Assembly: GCA_963971225.1 (NCBI GenBank)
Contig: OZ020269.1
Location: forward strand, 99,635,905-99,699,904
Reading direction: 5' to 3'
Source: Melieria omissa
Taxonomy: Eukaryota; Arthropoda; Insecta; Diptera; Ulidiidae
DNA: 64,000 nt
The notes beneath the pieces are model-generated. The model was not told where the DNA came from. It saw only the letters and a program-made list of their open reading frames with translations, and made no database searches. Positions within the stretch are counted from its first letter, which is position 1. The number at the start of each line of letters is the position of its first letter. Below, piece by piece: positions 22,859 to 34,559 of this stretch. The translations under genes were made by a program, and so were the position numbers.

Positions 22859-23888
22859 TGTTTTTCTTTAAGTCTGGAATAAAACTGAGTAGTAATGAAA
22901 CTGATGTGTTTTTCTTCGCCAATTAAGCAATCTAATACTTCAGCTTTTACACAGATGCATACACAACTGACACAAAAAAACCAGAACGAGATTAAACAAA
23001 GCTCAGAACATTCAATTAGTAGCTTTGTTGTATTTTCTTCTATTAGGTTTGGGATAAGAATAAATAGTAATGTTTTATCCTGTCCTCTCTTAGGATTTAT
23101 ACGGATTTGAACACAACTGGCATGACAGCCTAAGAAGAACTCGAAGTATTCAGTGAGTGGCTCTGTGGTTTTTCCATATATCCAACTGGTACAACAGCCC
23201 ACAGTGGGACTAAAATGAGGTCGAAATATTCTATAAGTGGCTGTGTTGGCATTTTTTTAATTTAGTTTGAGATGAAAATGAATCCGGTGTTTTGCATTTG
23301 TGCAGTTTTTCGAATTTTTCGTGCTGATTGCATACTTTTAGGGATGAATAAATTAAATTTTGTCGAAAAATAGGCTGAGATCGGAAGATATCGTAGAACG
23401 TAATTATTCGACGAAGAAAAAATGCTTCTGAAATAAAAAAAAATCCACGAACATAAATTTGCCAATTTTCAGATTTTTAATTTAGAAAAATATTTTGACT
23501 TAAACGTGATGTAAAAGCCTCAATTTTGCAAATTTTCAGAAAACATTAAAAGCGGAAAAGGCCACATCATTTCTTAATCTTTAAGAAGAAGATTTAGCAA
23601 CTTCTTGGCAACCATGTCTTTTTTTTTATTTTTTTTACTTAATAGACCAAAAAACCAGAAAATATGTGTTTACATTTTTTTGTGAAAAGAGTTTCAACTT
23701 TGAGCCGCTTTTGCACATGTTTGCTGAGTTGGAGTTTTACCTTTTAAATGACATCATAATCGTCAAATTCTGACACTATAAATTTTTTGGAATTTTGTCG
23801 CAATGCAATGCAACGAATCACTGTGCGGTGTGCTGAAATTCGTCAGATATGCCATTTGTTACTCAAAGACCTATCAAGATCTTCAGTT

Positions 23889-24033
23889 CATTCTCTCTTC
23901 AAACACTGACTTTCACTAAGCCAATGCTTTCATGTAATACAACAAACATCCATCTAGAGTGCAACCACTCATGAATCAGCAAGAATTATATGAAAACATT
24001 GGCTCAGTTAAAGTCAGTGACCGAAGAGAGTGT
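23889..24033. repeat. Imperfect inverted repeat, ~45-50 bp arms
   Basis: The left arm 23889-23939 (TCTCTTC..CACTGACTTT.ACT.AGCCAATG) pairs with the right arm 23989-24033 (CATTGGCTCAGTTAAAGTCA..GAAGAGAG), around a ~50-nt loop. It could be a small foldback MITE or a remnant. The arms are too long and imperfect to call a microRNA precursor without expression evidence. Confidence 0.7.
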
Positions 24034-25787
24034 CTTAGTAAATCTACTAATCTAAAGATTTGTTGCTTCATTCGATTCGAAACCTTACCAGTAGAATAGT
24101 TAAGTCTTTACATAACTAAATCATATTTCAGTCTAAGTCTTACAAAAGCTATAAATAGCAAGTGAAATATATACGATTCCAGGAAAGGTGAACTATGACA
24201 ATGAACAGAACTTGGAACTATTAGAAACAAAGAAGTCAATAATATATGAAAAAGAAGAAATTAAAAAGTAAAATAAATCCCCATAATCTCCTTTGATTTG
24301 TCATATGAAGTTTCTGTGTATTAACTTAGAAAACTTCAGAGATTTACTTCTCAATATGCCTCAGACAGAGTGTGGATATAAATTTTAGATTCTATTTATT
24401 TAAAAATGCAATTCTACGAAACACATTGCTTAAGCCTCAAGCATAAAATTCAATTCCCAAATGCTATACAAAAATATATAATTACATACAAAAAACATAT
24501 ATATATAACATATCAAATGTAATTTTTATACCCAACAACCAGCGGTTAAATGTTCTCCCTAAAGCTTTAAAGAAAACACACAATTAATCAATGAATGTCT
24601 GCTTTAAATTGGCACATTTAATTTTATTTGATTTTTGTTTGTTTTTGTTTTTGCAAATCGCTAATTAGCGCCAAAATATTAATGAAAATGTAAACAAAAC
24701 GCACACAAAGTTAATAACGCGACATACAGTCGAAATGTGAAGCTTTTAAATAAATAATTCAATTAGCCTTATTGTTGCTATGGTTGCTTATTTGTTTTTG
24801 TCTTCCACTCACATCTTTTTGTTCTTGTTTACGAGTCCTTGTAACTTTTGTACTTTTGTACTGTGACTTAGCATTGTTGCAAGAGTCGTTATTATGCTTG
24901 AATATGATTTACAATGTACACAGACATACATACAAAACGCTGTTATAATTGCAGGTTGCAAGTATGCGTGTGTGTGCGGGTATTTATGTGTGTGTGCGAA
25001 TGTGACTACGGTTCAAGTCATTAATAATACCAATTAATTGTTTATTTATACAATTAATTAATCAAAAATAGAGCACAAATGCATATCGTAGCAAAAGTTG
25101 TTGCATACTTAAGGGCTCTTTTGAAGAATACAGCAGATAGCTGTACGAAAATAGCAACCAACGATTATAATAACAGCAACTAGCAATTATACGAATAGGC
25201 ACAGCGGCAGTTACAACTAAAACAACAACAACAAAAACAACAATCATATAGTACACAGATGTGTATCTATCAAGAGAGTCTCGCATGCCAGCCGCTTTTA
25301 ATGATTTAATTAAGACAGCAAAGCAACTGCGCACATTTATGTAGATGTAGCCGCAACATTGCAATAGTTTGCACGCCAGCAAAACTGACCAATGAAGCGG
25401 TAAAGCTTTGTTGGCGTTAGCACACAAGAAGGTAAAAGTGATACGCCTTGGAAATGTTCTACTATGCGACAAACCATTAAATTTGGCACAAGCATCAAAA
25501 GACAAACGTAATTTAGTTGCACAGACATAACACCAACATGTGTGTGCATGTGTGTGTGTGCGTGTATGAGTGTGTGTGTCAGGGTCAGTATTAACGTTGG
25601 TTGACTGAACACGTTTTCTGTAGGCAGGAAGTTATACATTTAGCCATTAGCTTTATGAAAATTAATTAGTAAAATAATTGAAGTGACTAACGCCAAACTG
25701 TCACAATGAATGAACGACTATTGGTTTCTCAGCGGTGGTATGTGAGTCCGAAAGATATTTAAACAGACAAACGCAATGACATGTGGT

Positions 25788-25815
25788 TGTGTGTGTGTGT
25801 GTGTGTGTGTGTGTT
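25788..25815 (+). repeat. (TG)14 microsatellite
   Basis: Uninterrupted TG dinucleotides. Confidence 0.95.
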
Positions 25816-25979
25816 TTGGAAAAGTGAATGATTGATTGGACAAAGGGCACAACTGGAAGCAAATTAATTAGTGAAATGTATATACACAAATTATTTGTGT
25901 CACCATGCATCAATGTTTGAATTGTTGTTTACGTCTTTCAGTGAATCAATGTTGGATTAAAGTGTTTATATGGAAAACT

Positions 25980-27370
25980 TTAATTAGGGTTTTCGCTGTT
26001 TTTGCATTCGTTTTCTTGCATTTGGTTTGAAATTTTATAATTTTCTTAGAAATCGAAGGAAATTTTATGAAAATTCAATGATTCCATAAAAACTTAAATT
26101 TCCGTTTGAGAAAAGTTTCGCTTTGACAAAGCTGTGTAATAATAATACTTATAACTAAATTATTAATAACCAAATAACTAATAACCATTTGTTTTTTAAT
26201 TATAATTAACTACAGTTAATTAAAAAACTTGGTCAATTATCTCAAACTTTTATAGATTTTATGGTTTTTTGCATTTGATAATTTTATATAAATTTTCATA
26301 TTTTTATTTTATTTGGTTGGGAATTCCATATTTTATTTTTTCAATTTAATTTGACAACACTTTGACAACTGGTTTAAAATTTAGATTATTTCAAAATAAA
26401 AATGTAGTATCTTTCTTTGATTTGGTTTTTATTTATAATCTTAATTGTTATGATTTGTGCATTTTTGAATTTGTTTAAAAATTTCATTTTTTTTATCAGT
26501 AAATGAATGAACTTGCAAATTTTAAGACCATTCGTTTGAGATGAAATGTATTATGGCAAACCATAAAAAAAATTTTACTATAGTTTGAACCAATGTTCAG
26601 TCCATTATCTCCAATTTTGTGGATTATTTGATTTTTGTGAAAGTGATTCGAAATCTCATATTTTTTCTAGAAATGAAAATTCTAAGATTGACTAAATCTC
26701 TGTTTGGAATGAATTTGGTTTTGGCAACTTATTGGAAAATTTCAATTAATTTTTATTATTCTTTCGATCATTTTGAAAAAAATCATTTTGTAAAAAAAGT
26801 TAACAAATTTAATACAAAACTTATTTATATAAGTTATCAAATATACATAGTTATCTGTTATTAATTTCTCATTTTTATTAATCCTTATTAATTTTAATGC
26901 TTTAAAATGTTTAAAATGTTATTTCGATCATTTCCTAAAAATTCATTTTATAAAAAAACAATTGACAAATTTCATATAAAAATCATTTACAAAAGCAACC
27001 AAAAATCCTTAGTCTTCTTTTATCCATTTCTCGTTTTGATTAATTTTAATATTTTGTATGAATTTCTACAGAATGACACTTTGATTAAAAAAAAATTTTT
27101 CAATCTTTTTCGACCATTTTGTAAAAAGTTATTTTGTAAAAAAAAAATTTTACAAACTTAATTTTATACAAAAATTATTTGCATACGTAACCTAATTTTC
27201 ATAGATATTTCTAATCAATTTCTCATTTTTTAATCTTAGTTGTTGATCATTTGGTGTGAAATATTCTAAAGATGGCAATACGATAACAAATTTCTCATAA
27301 CTAATTGAGAAATTCTACACAAAATCAATTGCATGCGCTATAAAAAATCCATAAATTATTTCGAATAAGT
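25980..27370. other. Very AT-rich spacer without gene
   Basis: Short frames here are rich in Phe, Lys, Asn and Ile, as expected from A/T homopolymers, and show no domain features. A loose repetition of TTTCGATCATTTT..AAAAA.TCATTTT.TAAAAAA (26760, 26922 and 27105) suggests a decayed tandem repeat of ~160-180 bp. Confidence 0.6.
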
Positions 27371-27382
27371 AATATAAGTCAT

Positions 27383-28405
27383 CACGGGCGCTCTTAGGAC
27401 AACACCAACCTGAGCGTTAGAAGCCCTACTTCACCTTATTTCGCGGCTATAACAAGCCACAGACTACGTGCTACCGGCCCCAATGGTCGGAGTCTAACAT
27501 GGGTCATGCCAGGTTACTTACCCTCTTAAAGGAGTTCGAGGAACTGGATTCGTCACTCCCCCCAATTCAAATTTAACAAAAAGTTCATTAGCACCATTCC
27601 AGAACAACTGGCAAGAGAGCTCAGCAGCCTTAATAGGGAACTCGCACCAGATCTACACTGACGGCTCCAAGCTAAACGGAGCTGTTGGTGGAGGTGTCTT
27701 CTCAGACTCACTTAGTATAAATTACTCCTTTAGACTGCCGGACCACTGTAGCGTGTTCCAAGCAGAGGTTTCAGCCATTGAAGCTGCCCTGAAGTGGATC
27801 CAAGCGGGCAGTGTCTCTAGGCGAGATATTAGCATTCTTTCTGACAGCCAAGGGATATCAGGGCTCTAGGGTCTCATGTTCTGACTTCCAAAACAGTGAT
27901 CAGCTGTCGCAAATCTCTTGATGAGATGGCTGAGCAGCTTAAAATCCACCTCATATGGGCGCCTGGTCACAGAGATATCCCGGAGAACTGCAGGGCAGAC
28001 GAATTGGCTAGACAAGGAACGACCAAGGAGCTATCCACAGCGTTCGCCGGCTTAGGTATTCCATATCCTTGGCAACCACGCTATGAGATTAGGGCTGGGC
28101 CACCTGGCCAACGACTTCTGCAGAAGCTGCAGAGACATAAAGGAAGAAGAAACAATTCTCCACTTACTCTTCACTTGCCCCGCTCTTTGCAGGAGACGGA
28201 AAAAACACTTAGGGTTTGACCACACAGCCAACTTCGCAAACTTATCGGAGGTTGACACCAAGGGCCTAATACGCTTCATCACCTGCTCGGGCTGGTTCGA
28301 GACATCCTAAGAAAAGAGGTTAGAGATCCTGTGGTAACACAATGGACCTAGTTTGGCCTAACTGAGCTCTCACATGAGAGCTGCCACCACCACCTACCTA
28401 CCTAC
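27383..28405 (+). mobile_element. 5'-truncated RNase H LINE with TSD and (CCTA)n tail
   Basis: TAAGTCAT flanks the insert on both sides (27375-27382 and 28406-28413). The 3' end is CACCTACCTACCTAC, preceded by the stem-loop AGCTCTC-ACAT-GAGAGCT and GCCAC. The stem sequence differs from the one at 14951-14966 but pairs equally well. This supports a conserved RNA structure rather than chance sequence identity. Confidence 0.85.
27640..28308 (+). pseudogene. LINE ORF2 remnant: RNase H domain and zinc knuckle
   Basis: From 27640 the translation reads IYTDGSKLNGA (first Asp), then FQAEVSAIEAA (Glu) and SDSQG (second Asp), then an in-frame stop. In a shifted frame it reads SCRKSLDEMAEQL and GHRDIPENCRADELAR (His, last Asp). 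A further shift gives LGHLANDFCRSCRDIKEEETILHLLFTCPAL and RKKHLGFD. At least one stop and two frameshifts disable it. The order RNase H then CRSC..EEE..HLL..CPA is the same as in the 14-kb copy, and the two share 3' end architecture, so they belong to one family or close relatives. Confidence 0.87.
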
Positions 28406-29329
28406 TAAGTCATATAGAACTCCTTCACATATCACATGCTTAGTTCTATTTAAAATTTTGTTAAATTTATTTAAATCTCCTTAGTTGTCCATGACTGTCT
28501 TTGCCCCAGAGAACATAAACACTCACACATAAACAACTCAATTCCAAAATGTCTCTTTTATGTCTATTTTATTCCTCCGGTCTTTTGACACAACTTTCAT
28601 GTGCAATTGTGGTAACGAATTTTTAACATTTAAATAACAAAACTCATGAATAGTTTTATTTTTTGTATGAGTGCTGCGGTTGTTTTTATGACTGTTGTCT
28701 TTATTGCTGCATATTTAATTACAACCATTATTTTGATTTATATTATGTACGCCAAGTGCTGGTTTTAAATGACAGTGCTGAATTTTAATTACCTGCCAGT
28801 CAACACTTGCCCCGAGGTGTCTGACACGCAAATACACAGAAATGTGTGTCACTAAAAATGAATTAAATTAATAGGGGAAAAAAGTGACTGAATTCCAATT
28901 TGTGTTGACAAATTATTGGTTTTTTTTTCAAAATATTTGTTTTTTGTTTGTAAAAAAAAAGAAATAATTTAACTGTAGTTGGTTAAATAAACAATTAATT
29001 AACTAATTAAATTAAGTAGATGGAAATTATTGCCGAAAGTATACTTCAATTTATATACTTTATTTATATGCGACTAAAACTATGCTTATATTTGTATATA
29101 TGTTCAATTTTTATATGCAAATAAGAATATTAAACATAAGGCAAGTTTTCATTGCCTCAAATACTATGTTTAAAAGTTCATTGCCTACCTTTAGGCGCAA
29201 AATTTAATTGCAAATTTAAATGCGAAATAAATACTACACAAAAACCATTTCGAGAGAATTTTCAATTACAAACTAATGAAGATGAAAGTTTATAATTATG
29301 AAAAGAGAATTTCAGACAATGTTAAAAAA

Positions 29330-29480
29330 ATTAATACAATTTGAAGCTATGAAGAACTTCAAACGAGACTTAAAGTTTGAAGCCTTTGGCAGATAGATAG
29401 AAGAGGTAGACAGCAGCTGTTAAAGACCAAAGACGCACATGGACTAGTTTAGCCCATTGAGATGTAATGTAATGTAATGA
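29330..29480 (+). repeat. Possible LINE 3' end with (TGTAA)n tail
   Basis: AGCCCATTGAGATGTAATGTAATGTAATG closes a stretch including AGCAGCTGTTAAAGACCAAAGACGC. Simple tails of this type terminate some I-type LINEs. No coding remnant was recognised upstream, so this is tentative. Confidence 0.35.
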
Positions 29481-30649
29481 TAATGGGTTGGGCCACGCCC
29501 TTGTGCACTGCAATCTAGTAGGTTTATTGTGCCCTTTGAATCATCTGGTGTTTTATGTGCTCAGGTATTGAATCAGATCTCTTTCTGCGATACTTTCTGC
29601 CCACTGAGATAATTTACGACTTAGTTCTGCTTAAAATTCAAACTGAAATTGAGTAATAAAAAGGCGTGGTGACTTTTAATTAGCAGAGTTAATAAAATTT
29701 TGAAATTATTCAAACGAACATTGTTGCAACAATGAATCCGGCGATCTATGGCGCATAACTTAAAATATCATAACACGTTTTCGTTCCCATAACCACACAG
29801 AAAATCGGGCAAATGTTTTCACAAAAGACTGCAGATTAAGTTGGTGATTGCTTTGATTTTAAATGAACTCATTGATTCAAATTGAGAAAATTGAACTAAT
29901 TGAAATGCAGAACATACCTGATTGTACAAATGCTTAGCGTAAAGTAGCGAAAACGTTGTATTGTTTTTAATTTGTTGTATTCAATTTATTTTAACACAAA
30001 TGACAACACTTAAGCAGAGAAAACGTGTTCTTATTTCGTAAAATAGAAGGAAGCCCAACGAAAAAAAAGTTGGAATGCAGAAATGGAAAATTGTCTCTAG
30101 GGAAATGACACGAGAAAAATTAGCAAATAAGCTAAGACATTTGTAATTCTTTCCAAAGTAAGTTGGGGAAGGTCTGCAGACGAAGAAAACAGAGAGATGA
30201 GAGTAATTAATATGACGCCATTCATTCAATTCAAGTCGGTATGAGTCAATATGCATCGACTTCATATAGTCGTATAAACACGATTTGAAAACACCTTGAA
30301 GGTTTTAAATATATCGAGTCAATGTGTTGAGTATGATTGCTTTTGTGTATGTTTAAATTTTTGCCATGTTGCAAAGTTATATTTTTCAAACAATGAAAAC
30401 CAAAATTGTACGCAAGTTTCTTACCAGAAACCTTAAGTTTCTTACTAGAAACCGAGGACCAATATACAGTAGAGATGATTTATTGTACGATTTTTCGCAT
30501 TTGATTATTCGGAGCTTCTCATTTTATGCGGTTTGCTGAAAAGGTACATGAGACAAAAAACTGGGAGGTCGAAATGGTGTTGCACAAAAATGCTTGGAAA
30601 TTAGACAAAATTGCTCCATAGCTGGTTAGAAATGGCTCTTAGAAGGTTA

Positions 30650-30930
30650 AAATCTATGACTGACCCCTAGTCATTTCTCCTTCTGAACACTTTTTTCGAA
30701 CATACTCACCCCCTATCTTCAACCCTTAATGAGGCTCCCATACAAAATTATCATTTTTATAAAATAGGCTCCAATTGCTCCCAAGTGTCTCCCAGAGGTA
30801 TCAAATGTAAGACTGACCCCTATTTATATTTATTTCCGAATATTTTTTCCATACATATCTAACCGCTATCTACAGCTCTTAAGGGAGCTGCCATACAAAA
30901 CTGCTAATTTTCAACTGGAACTAGAGCCCA
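30650..30930. repeat. Tandem duplication, ~153-bp offset
   Basis: GACTGACCCCTA at 30658 and 30811 starts two copies. They share TTTCT/TTTCCGAA.A.TTTTT.C, ATA..T.ACC..CTATCT.CA..CTTAA.G, GCTCCCATACAAAA/GCTGCCATACAAAA and a T-rich end. Confidence 0.75.
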
Positions 30931-31052
30931 CTTAAGTAAGCGAGAAATCATCATATCTCAGAAAATACTAAACCATTTCAAACGTTTTATACAACAATCG
31001 ACCAGATTGATAAATACAACAAATACAAAATTAATTAACGTTCAAAAAGTCA

Positions 31053-31067
31053 CCACCAGAGGGCGCC
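31053..31067 (+). promoter_or_regulatory. CTCF-like binding motif
   Basis: CCACCAGAGGGCGCC matches the well-known CTCF core with a single A for G difference that is common among real sites. It is the only such GC-rich motif I noticed in this AT-rich neighbourhood. Binding is inferred from sequence alone. Confidence 0.45.
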
Positions 31068-31218
31068 TCCCATAAGCGAAGTTGTGAGGTTGTCAACTTT
31101 TGGGTTTGTACGAAGCAAAAATTAAAATGTGTTGTTAAACCCCGTTAACCTGCCCATAAAATCGATTCAAAAAATTATTTATATATACTTGAAAATTTTC
31201 TATATTTAATTAAACGAT

Positions 31219-31240
31219 GTTAATCGATATATCGATTAAC
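31219..31240. promoter_or_regulatory. 22-bp perfect palindrome with paired CGATA motifs
   Basis: The palindrome runs from GTTAATCGAT to its exact mirror and contains CGATA on both strands, overlapping two near-matches to the DRE element TATCGATA. In flies, CGATA clusters bind the insulator protein BEAF-32 and TATCGATA binds DREF. It lies about 160 bp from the CTCF-like motif. Confidence 0.4.
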
Positions 31241-32289
31241 GTGAACGTGTTGAAGAACTAGAATCGGAATGGACTTTAAAAATGTATTTATTACTCATAC
31301 TTATATTGAAATAGAAAGCAATGTTTATTCAAAATGTGGCACTTGGTATTGTTGTTAATAATATGGAAAATTATAACAAGTTTGTAAGTTTAATATGGAA
31401 AATTATAACAAGTTTTTAACTTTATAACAATAAAAAGTAATATCTGTGTATCCTTCTTTAAGCACTTCACTCAAGAAATAATTTTAAAGTTATTAAAACT
31501 GTTTATGCATTCTCTCTCATAGGCTCTCATAAAGTACATAGGAGCCTAATCCCACACTTACAAGTGTGTACAAGTAATAAAAAAAAAATCGTTTATAGCA
31601 CTTTAATCACTTAAGGTTTTTCTGCACCATATGTTGCATTAATCACAGCATAATCCTCTGATTTATGTAGTTTTTTCCGCCACAAAGTAGAGAATGCAGC
31701 TGCTAGCCTTCAAGTCTTTAGTCTTTTCAATTTTTCTCTATTTTTTTGTCCCTACTTTACCTGGTCTTCATTGTAGTTTGCTGGCATTTGAACGTGGCGC
31801 GTGAAGCTGCATAAACGTGTCTGTGGATGTGTACACGTTTTCTGTGCTTACAGCATTCCTGCAGCAAAGTTGCTATACACACACTCACCCACAGCGAAGC
31901 GACGATTCCAGCGGGCAAGACTGAAGTTGGCCAGTGCAGTCACTTCAATTGCATTTTGCCAATAAATCTTGCTTAGACGCTATGCAAAGCTTACCAGCGC
32001 GTTGTGCTGTAGCAGATAATTTACACACGAATTAAGACGCACACAAACACAACTGTCTCAGCGGTTCAACTTGCATAAGACTCATGTTGACGACATCACA
32101 TAGGGGAATCTCCATTAATCAAAGCACAAAATTTGCATTTATTCGCGCACACATCGTTATGGCATTTAATTTTAAACCTTTTTATTGCACACTTGGCACT
32201 TTGTTATCGCATTCGACTAATACAAAACACTCATACGCCACGTTGGCCAACTGTGCAAATGACATTCGAGATTTTTGCATATTTATTCC

Positions 32290-32318
32290 TTTGATATATA
32301 TTTTTGTTGCAGGTATGT
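32290..32318 (+). promoter_or_regulatory. Candidate recursive splice site (plus strand), CAG|GTATGT
   Basis: A T-rich tract (TATATTTTTGTTG) is followed by CAG (32310-32312) directly abutting GTATGT. This is the zero-length-exon arrangement used in long fly introns. It is weaker than the minus-strand candidate at 46768 and on the opposite strand, so at most one fits a given host gene. Confidence 0.25.
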
Positions 32319-33671
32319 TTTCATTAGGCTGAAGGTAATTTCAACACACAACCATGTTTTGCGGCGTCAAGCAATTAAATGCAAAAATTGTTGAACATAT
32401 CACAAACGACTTGGAGCACCTGTAAGTGTTTAAACGCCCAGATCGTCGGTCGGGTTTGGCTTACGCACTGACACTCTTGGGACCATGCAGCGCCACATTA
32501 ATATATGCAAATTTGTAAATTGTTTACATGTTTACAAACACACACATACACACACGCCCTAATACGACGCTGTTGTCTCGTATATGGTAATGACTCTTGT
32601 ATAACCAACACAAGACACACACAGACATGCACAAACATACGCATGTGTGTTGCTGCTAAATGCTGTGGCGCACATTTCACACACTTTTGCCATGTCATTA
32701 TTGTTGCTGTGTGTGTGTGCGGTTGCGTTGAATGTCTTGGAATGCTTAATCTAAATTACCAACAGACATGATTTTGTTGTAGTTGTTGTAAATGTTGTCA
32801 TTGCCACTGTCATTTAACATGAACACGCACTTTCACTCGTCGCGTCCGGCGTCGTTTGCTATGTGCTAAAGTGCCTTTATGCACGTAAGTATTTCGTTGC
32901 TTTCAGTATCAGACAGTTTCACGCTGCTCTTTCTACGTGCGAAGTGTGTGTGTGTGTGTAATTTCATATATACGCATGTAACTTTTTAATTTTTTTGATG
33001 GCAAATTTATGTACTACTCTCACACCAAGTTAATTATGTTGCAAATTATTGCATACTTGCAGGCGTAGATGGTTTGGGTAGATTGTAGCTCCAACTAATG
33101 ACAAAAAAGTGTGGTTGGCCTATTGGCGAACTGATTAGTTAGTGACGTTAAGTTGAGTATTTATAATAAATTGTGAAAAAAAATTTTAAAATAGGACTTG
33201 AAATTATTTAATAAAAATCCTATTAAAAATACATAAGCAAGTAGTAAAATAATTTCATTTGTTTTCATTGCAATCTAGAACTTATAAGAATAAATTAAAA
33301 TAACAAAATTAATTAATTAGGTTATTACAATTAATTAATTACAAAATTAATTAAAACCACAAACAACCACAATTGTATCAATTTGGATTAAATACGAAAT
33401 AAACACTTAAACATATTTTCAGTTTTGGCTTAATTCTGGCGTTCGAGTTAATTTCTGGGAATACATCAATTCAGAGACCTATAGTAGAATTTTATGGCGA
33501 ATATTTTTGTGGTACATTTTGTCCTTATAAAGTTCTATTTTATAGGACATTTTTGACATTTAAGAAAAAAAGGGTCAAATTGGCCCATACAAATAGGAGC
33601 TACAGGGTTAAAATGCTCCACAAAAACGTTCTTCGTAGTATTTTACATCAAATTGCTGAACACATCATATA

Positions 33672-34414
33672 TCAGGTGTACAACTTTGCTTCCGCCGTTT
33701 TCCGATAGGTGGCTGTACCGGCTGAGGCTGGTTGAAATACATAGATGGTAATGCCTTTAAAGTGAGTGTGGACAGTGCCTAACGAATTGTCATCGCCGTT
33801 TCAGTGACAGTTGTTCTTGTTTTCGTATTATTCACGCTCGAAAATGTCCGTTTATGTGCCCAATTCTCGCCATTTGCGGGAAGTTTTACTTTTCTGTTAC
33901 AATTCGAAAAAAAAATGCAGCTGAAGCGCATCGAATGCTCTCAGAAACTTACGGTGATGCTGCTCTGAGTGAAAGAACGTGTCGGGAGTGGTTTCAACGT
34001 TTTAAAAATGGTGATTTCGACATGACAAAGTCATTCTCCAACACGACAATGCTCGGCTTCACGTCGCAAAAGTGGTAAGAAAGTACCTGGAAACGCTGAA
34101 ATGGGAAGTCTTGCCCCACCCGCCGTATTCCCCAGATGTCGCCTCTTCTGACTTCCACCTATTCCGTTCGATGGCACACGGCCTGGCAGATCAACATTTT
34201 CAATCCTTCGAAGAATTGGAAAAATGGATTGCTTCATGGATAGCGTCAAAAGAGGACTCCTTTTTTCGAGCCGGGATCCGAAAATTGCCGGAAAGATGGG
34301 AGAAAGTTGTCGCTAGCGACGGACAATACTTTGAATAATACATCTGTAAGCACTTTTTCGCAATAAAGCTTTTAATTTTGGAAAAAAACGGCGGAAGCAA
34401 AGTTGTACACCTGA
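33672..34414 (+). mobile_element. Internally deleted mariner (mauritiana/rosa-type), copy 1
   Basis: The ~30-bp terminal inverted repeats begin TCAGGTGTACAACTTTGCTT and are flanked by the TA duplication (33670-33671 and 34415-34416). Total length is 743 bp, against ~1.3 kb for a full mariner. The right-hand end follows the C-terminus of the transposase by ~75 bp, as in complete elements. An inverted relative lies at 41856-42591. Confidence 0.97.
33844..34338 (+). pseudogene. mariner transposase, central part deleted and frameshifted
   Basis: The start ATGTCCGTTTATGTG gives the N-terminal helix-turn-helix region (VPNSRHLREVLLFCYNS, then AAEAHRMLSETYGD and TCREWFQRFKNGDFD). A ninth A in the poly-A run at 33907-33915 shifts the frame; the other copy has eight. 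About 170 residues, including the first catalytic Asp, are deleted. The rest resumes at KVILQHDNAR (second Asp), YSPDVASSDFHLF (third Asp, DD34D spacing) and ends KLPERWEKVVASDGQYFE, the typical mauritiana-group C-terminus. No active enzyme can be made. Confidence 0.95.
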
Positions 34415-34559
34415 TAACTAAAATGTGAGGTTACATGGTTTTCGTATGCCGATTCACCATAAGAATGAGCAAAAAGGGGAAAACTTTGACCCTCTCTAAA
34501 AAAAAATGCAGATGTAAACTTTCAAAACGCCAATACACGTAAATTTTTTTTTTGGTCCC

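Larger units (their letters stand above)
21350..23265. repeat. Degenerate repeat units flanking the LINE insertion
   Basis: The phrase AGTGGCTGTGTTG(T/G)CAT and an upstream A..GGAT(T)TG..CACAACTGGCA..A.AGCCT recur at about 21620-21709, 23095-23170 and 23175-23255. Weaker copies occur near 22995. These units resemble the satellite to the left in composition and may be its continuation. The LINE at 21710-22844 is inserted in one of them. Confidence 0.6.

Noticed and set aside
25062..25505. 147-residue minus-strand frame with hydrophobic stretches
   Set aside because: Composition follows GTT/GTA-rich simple sequence (ACAACAACA on the plus strand). No motif or conserved neighbour supports a gene.
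34072..34338. Separate 88-residue gene
   Set aside because: It is the C-terminal part of the deleted mariner transposase.
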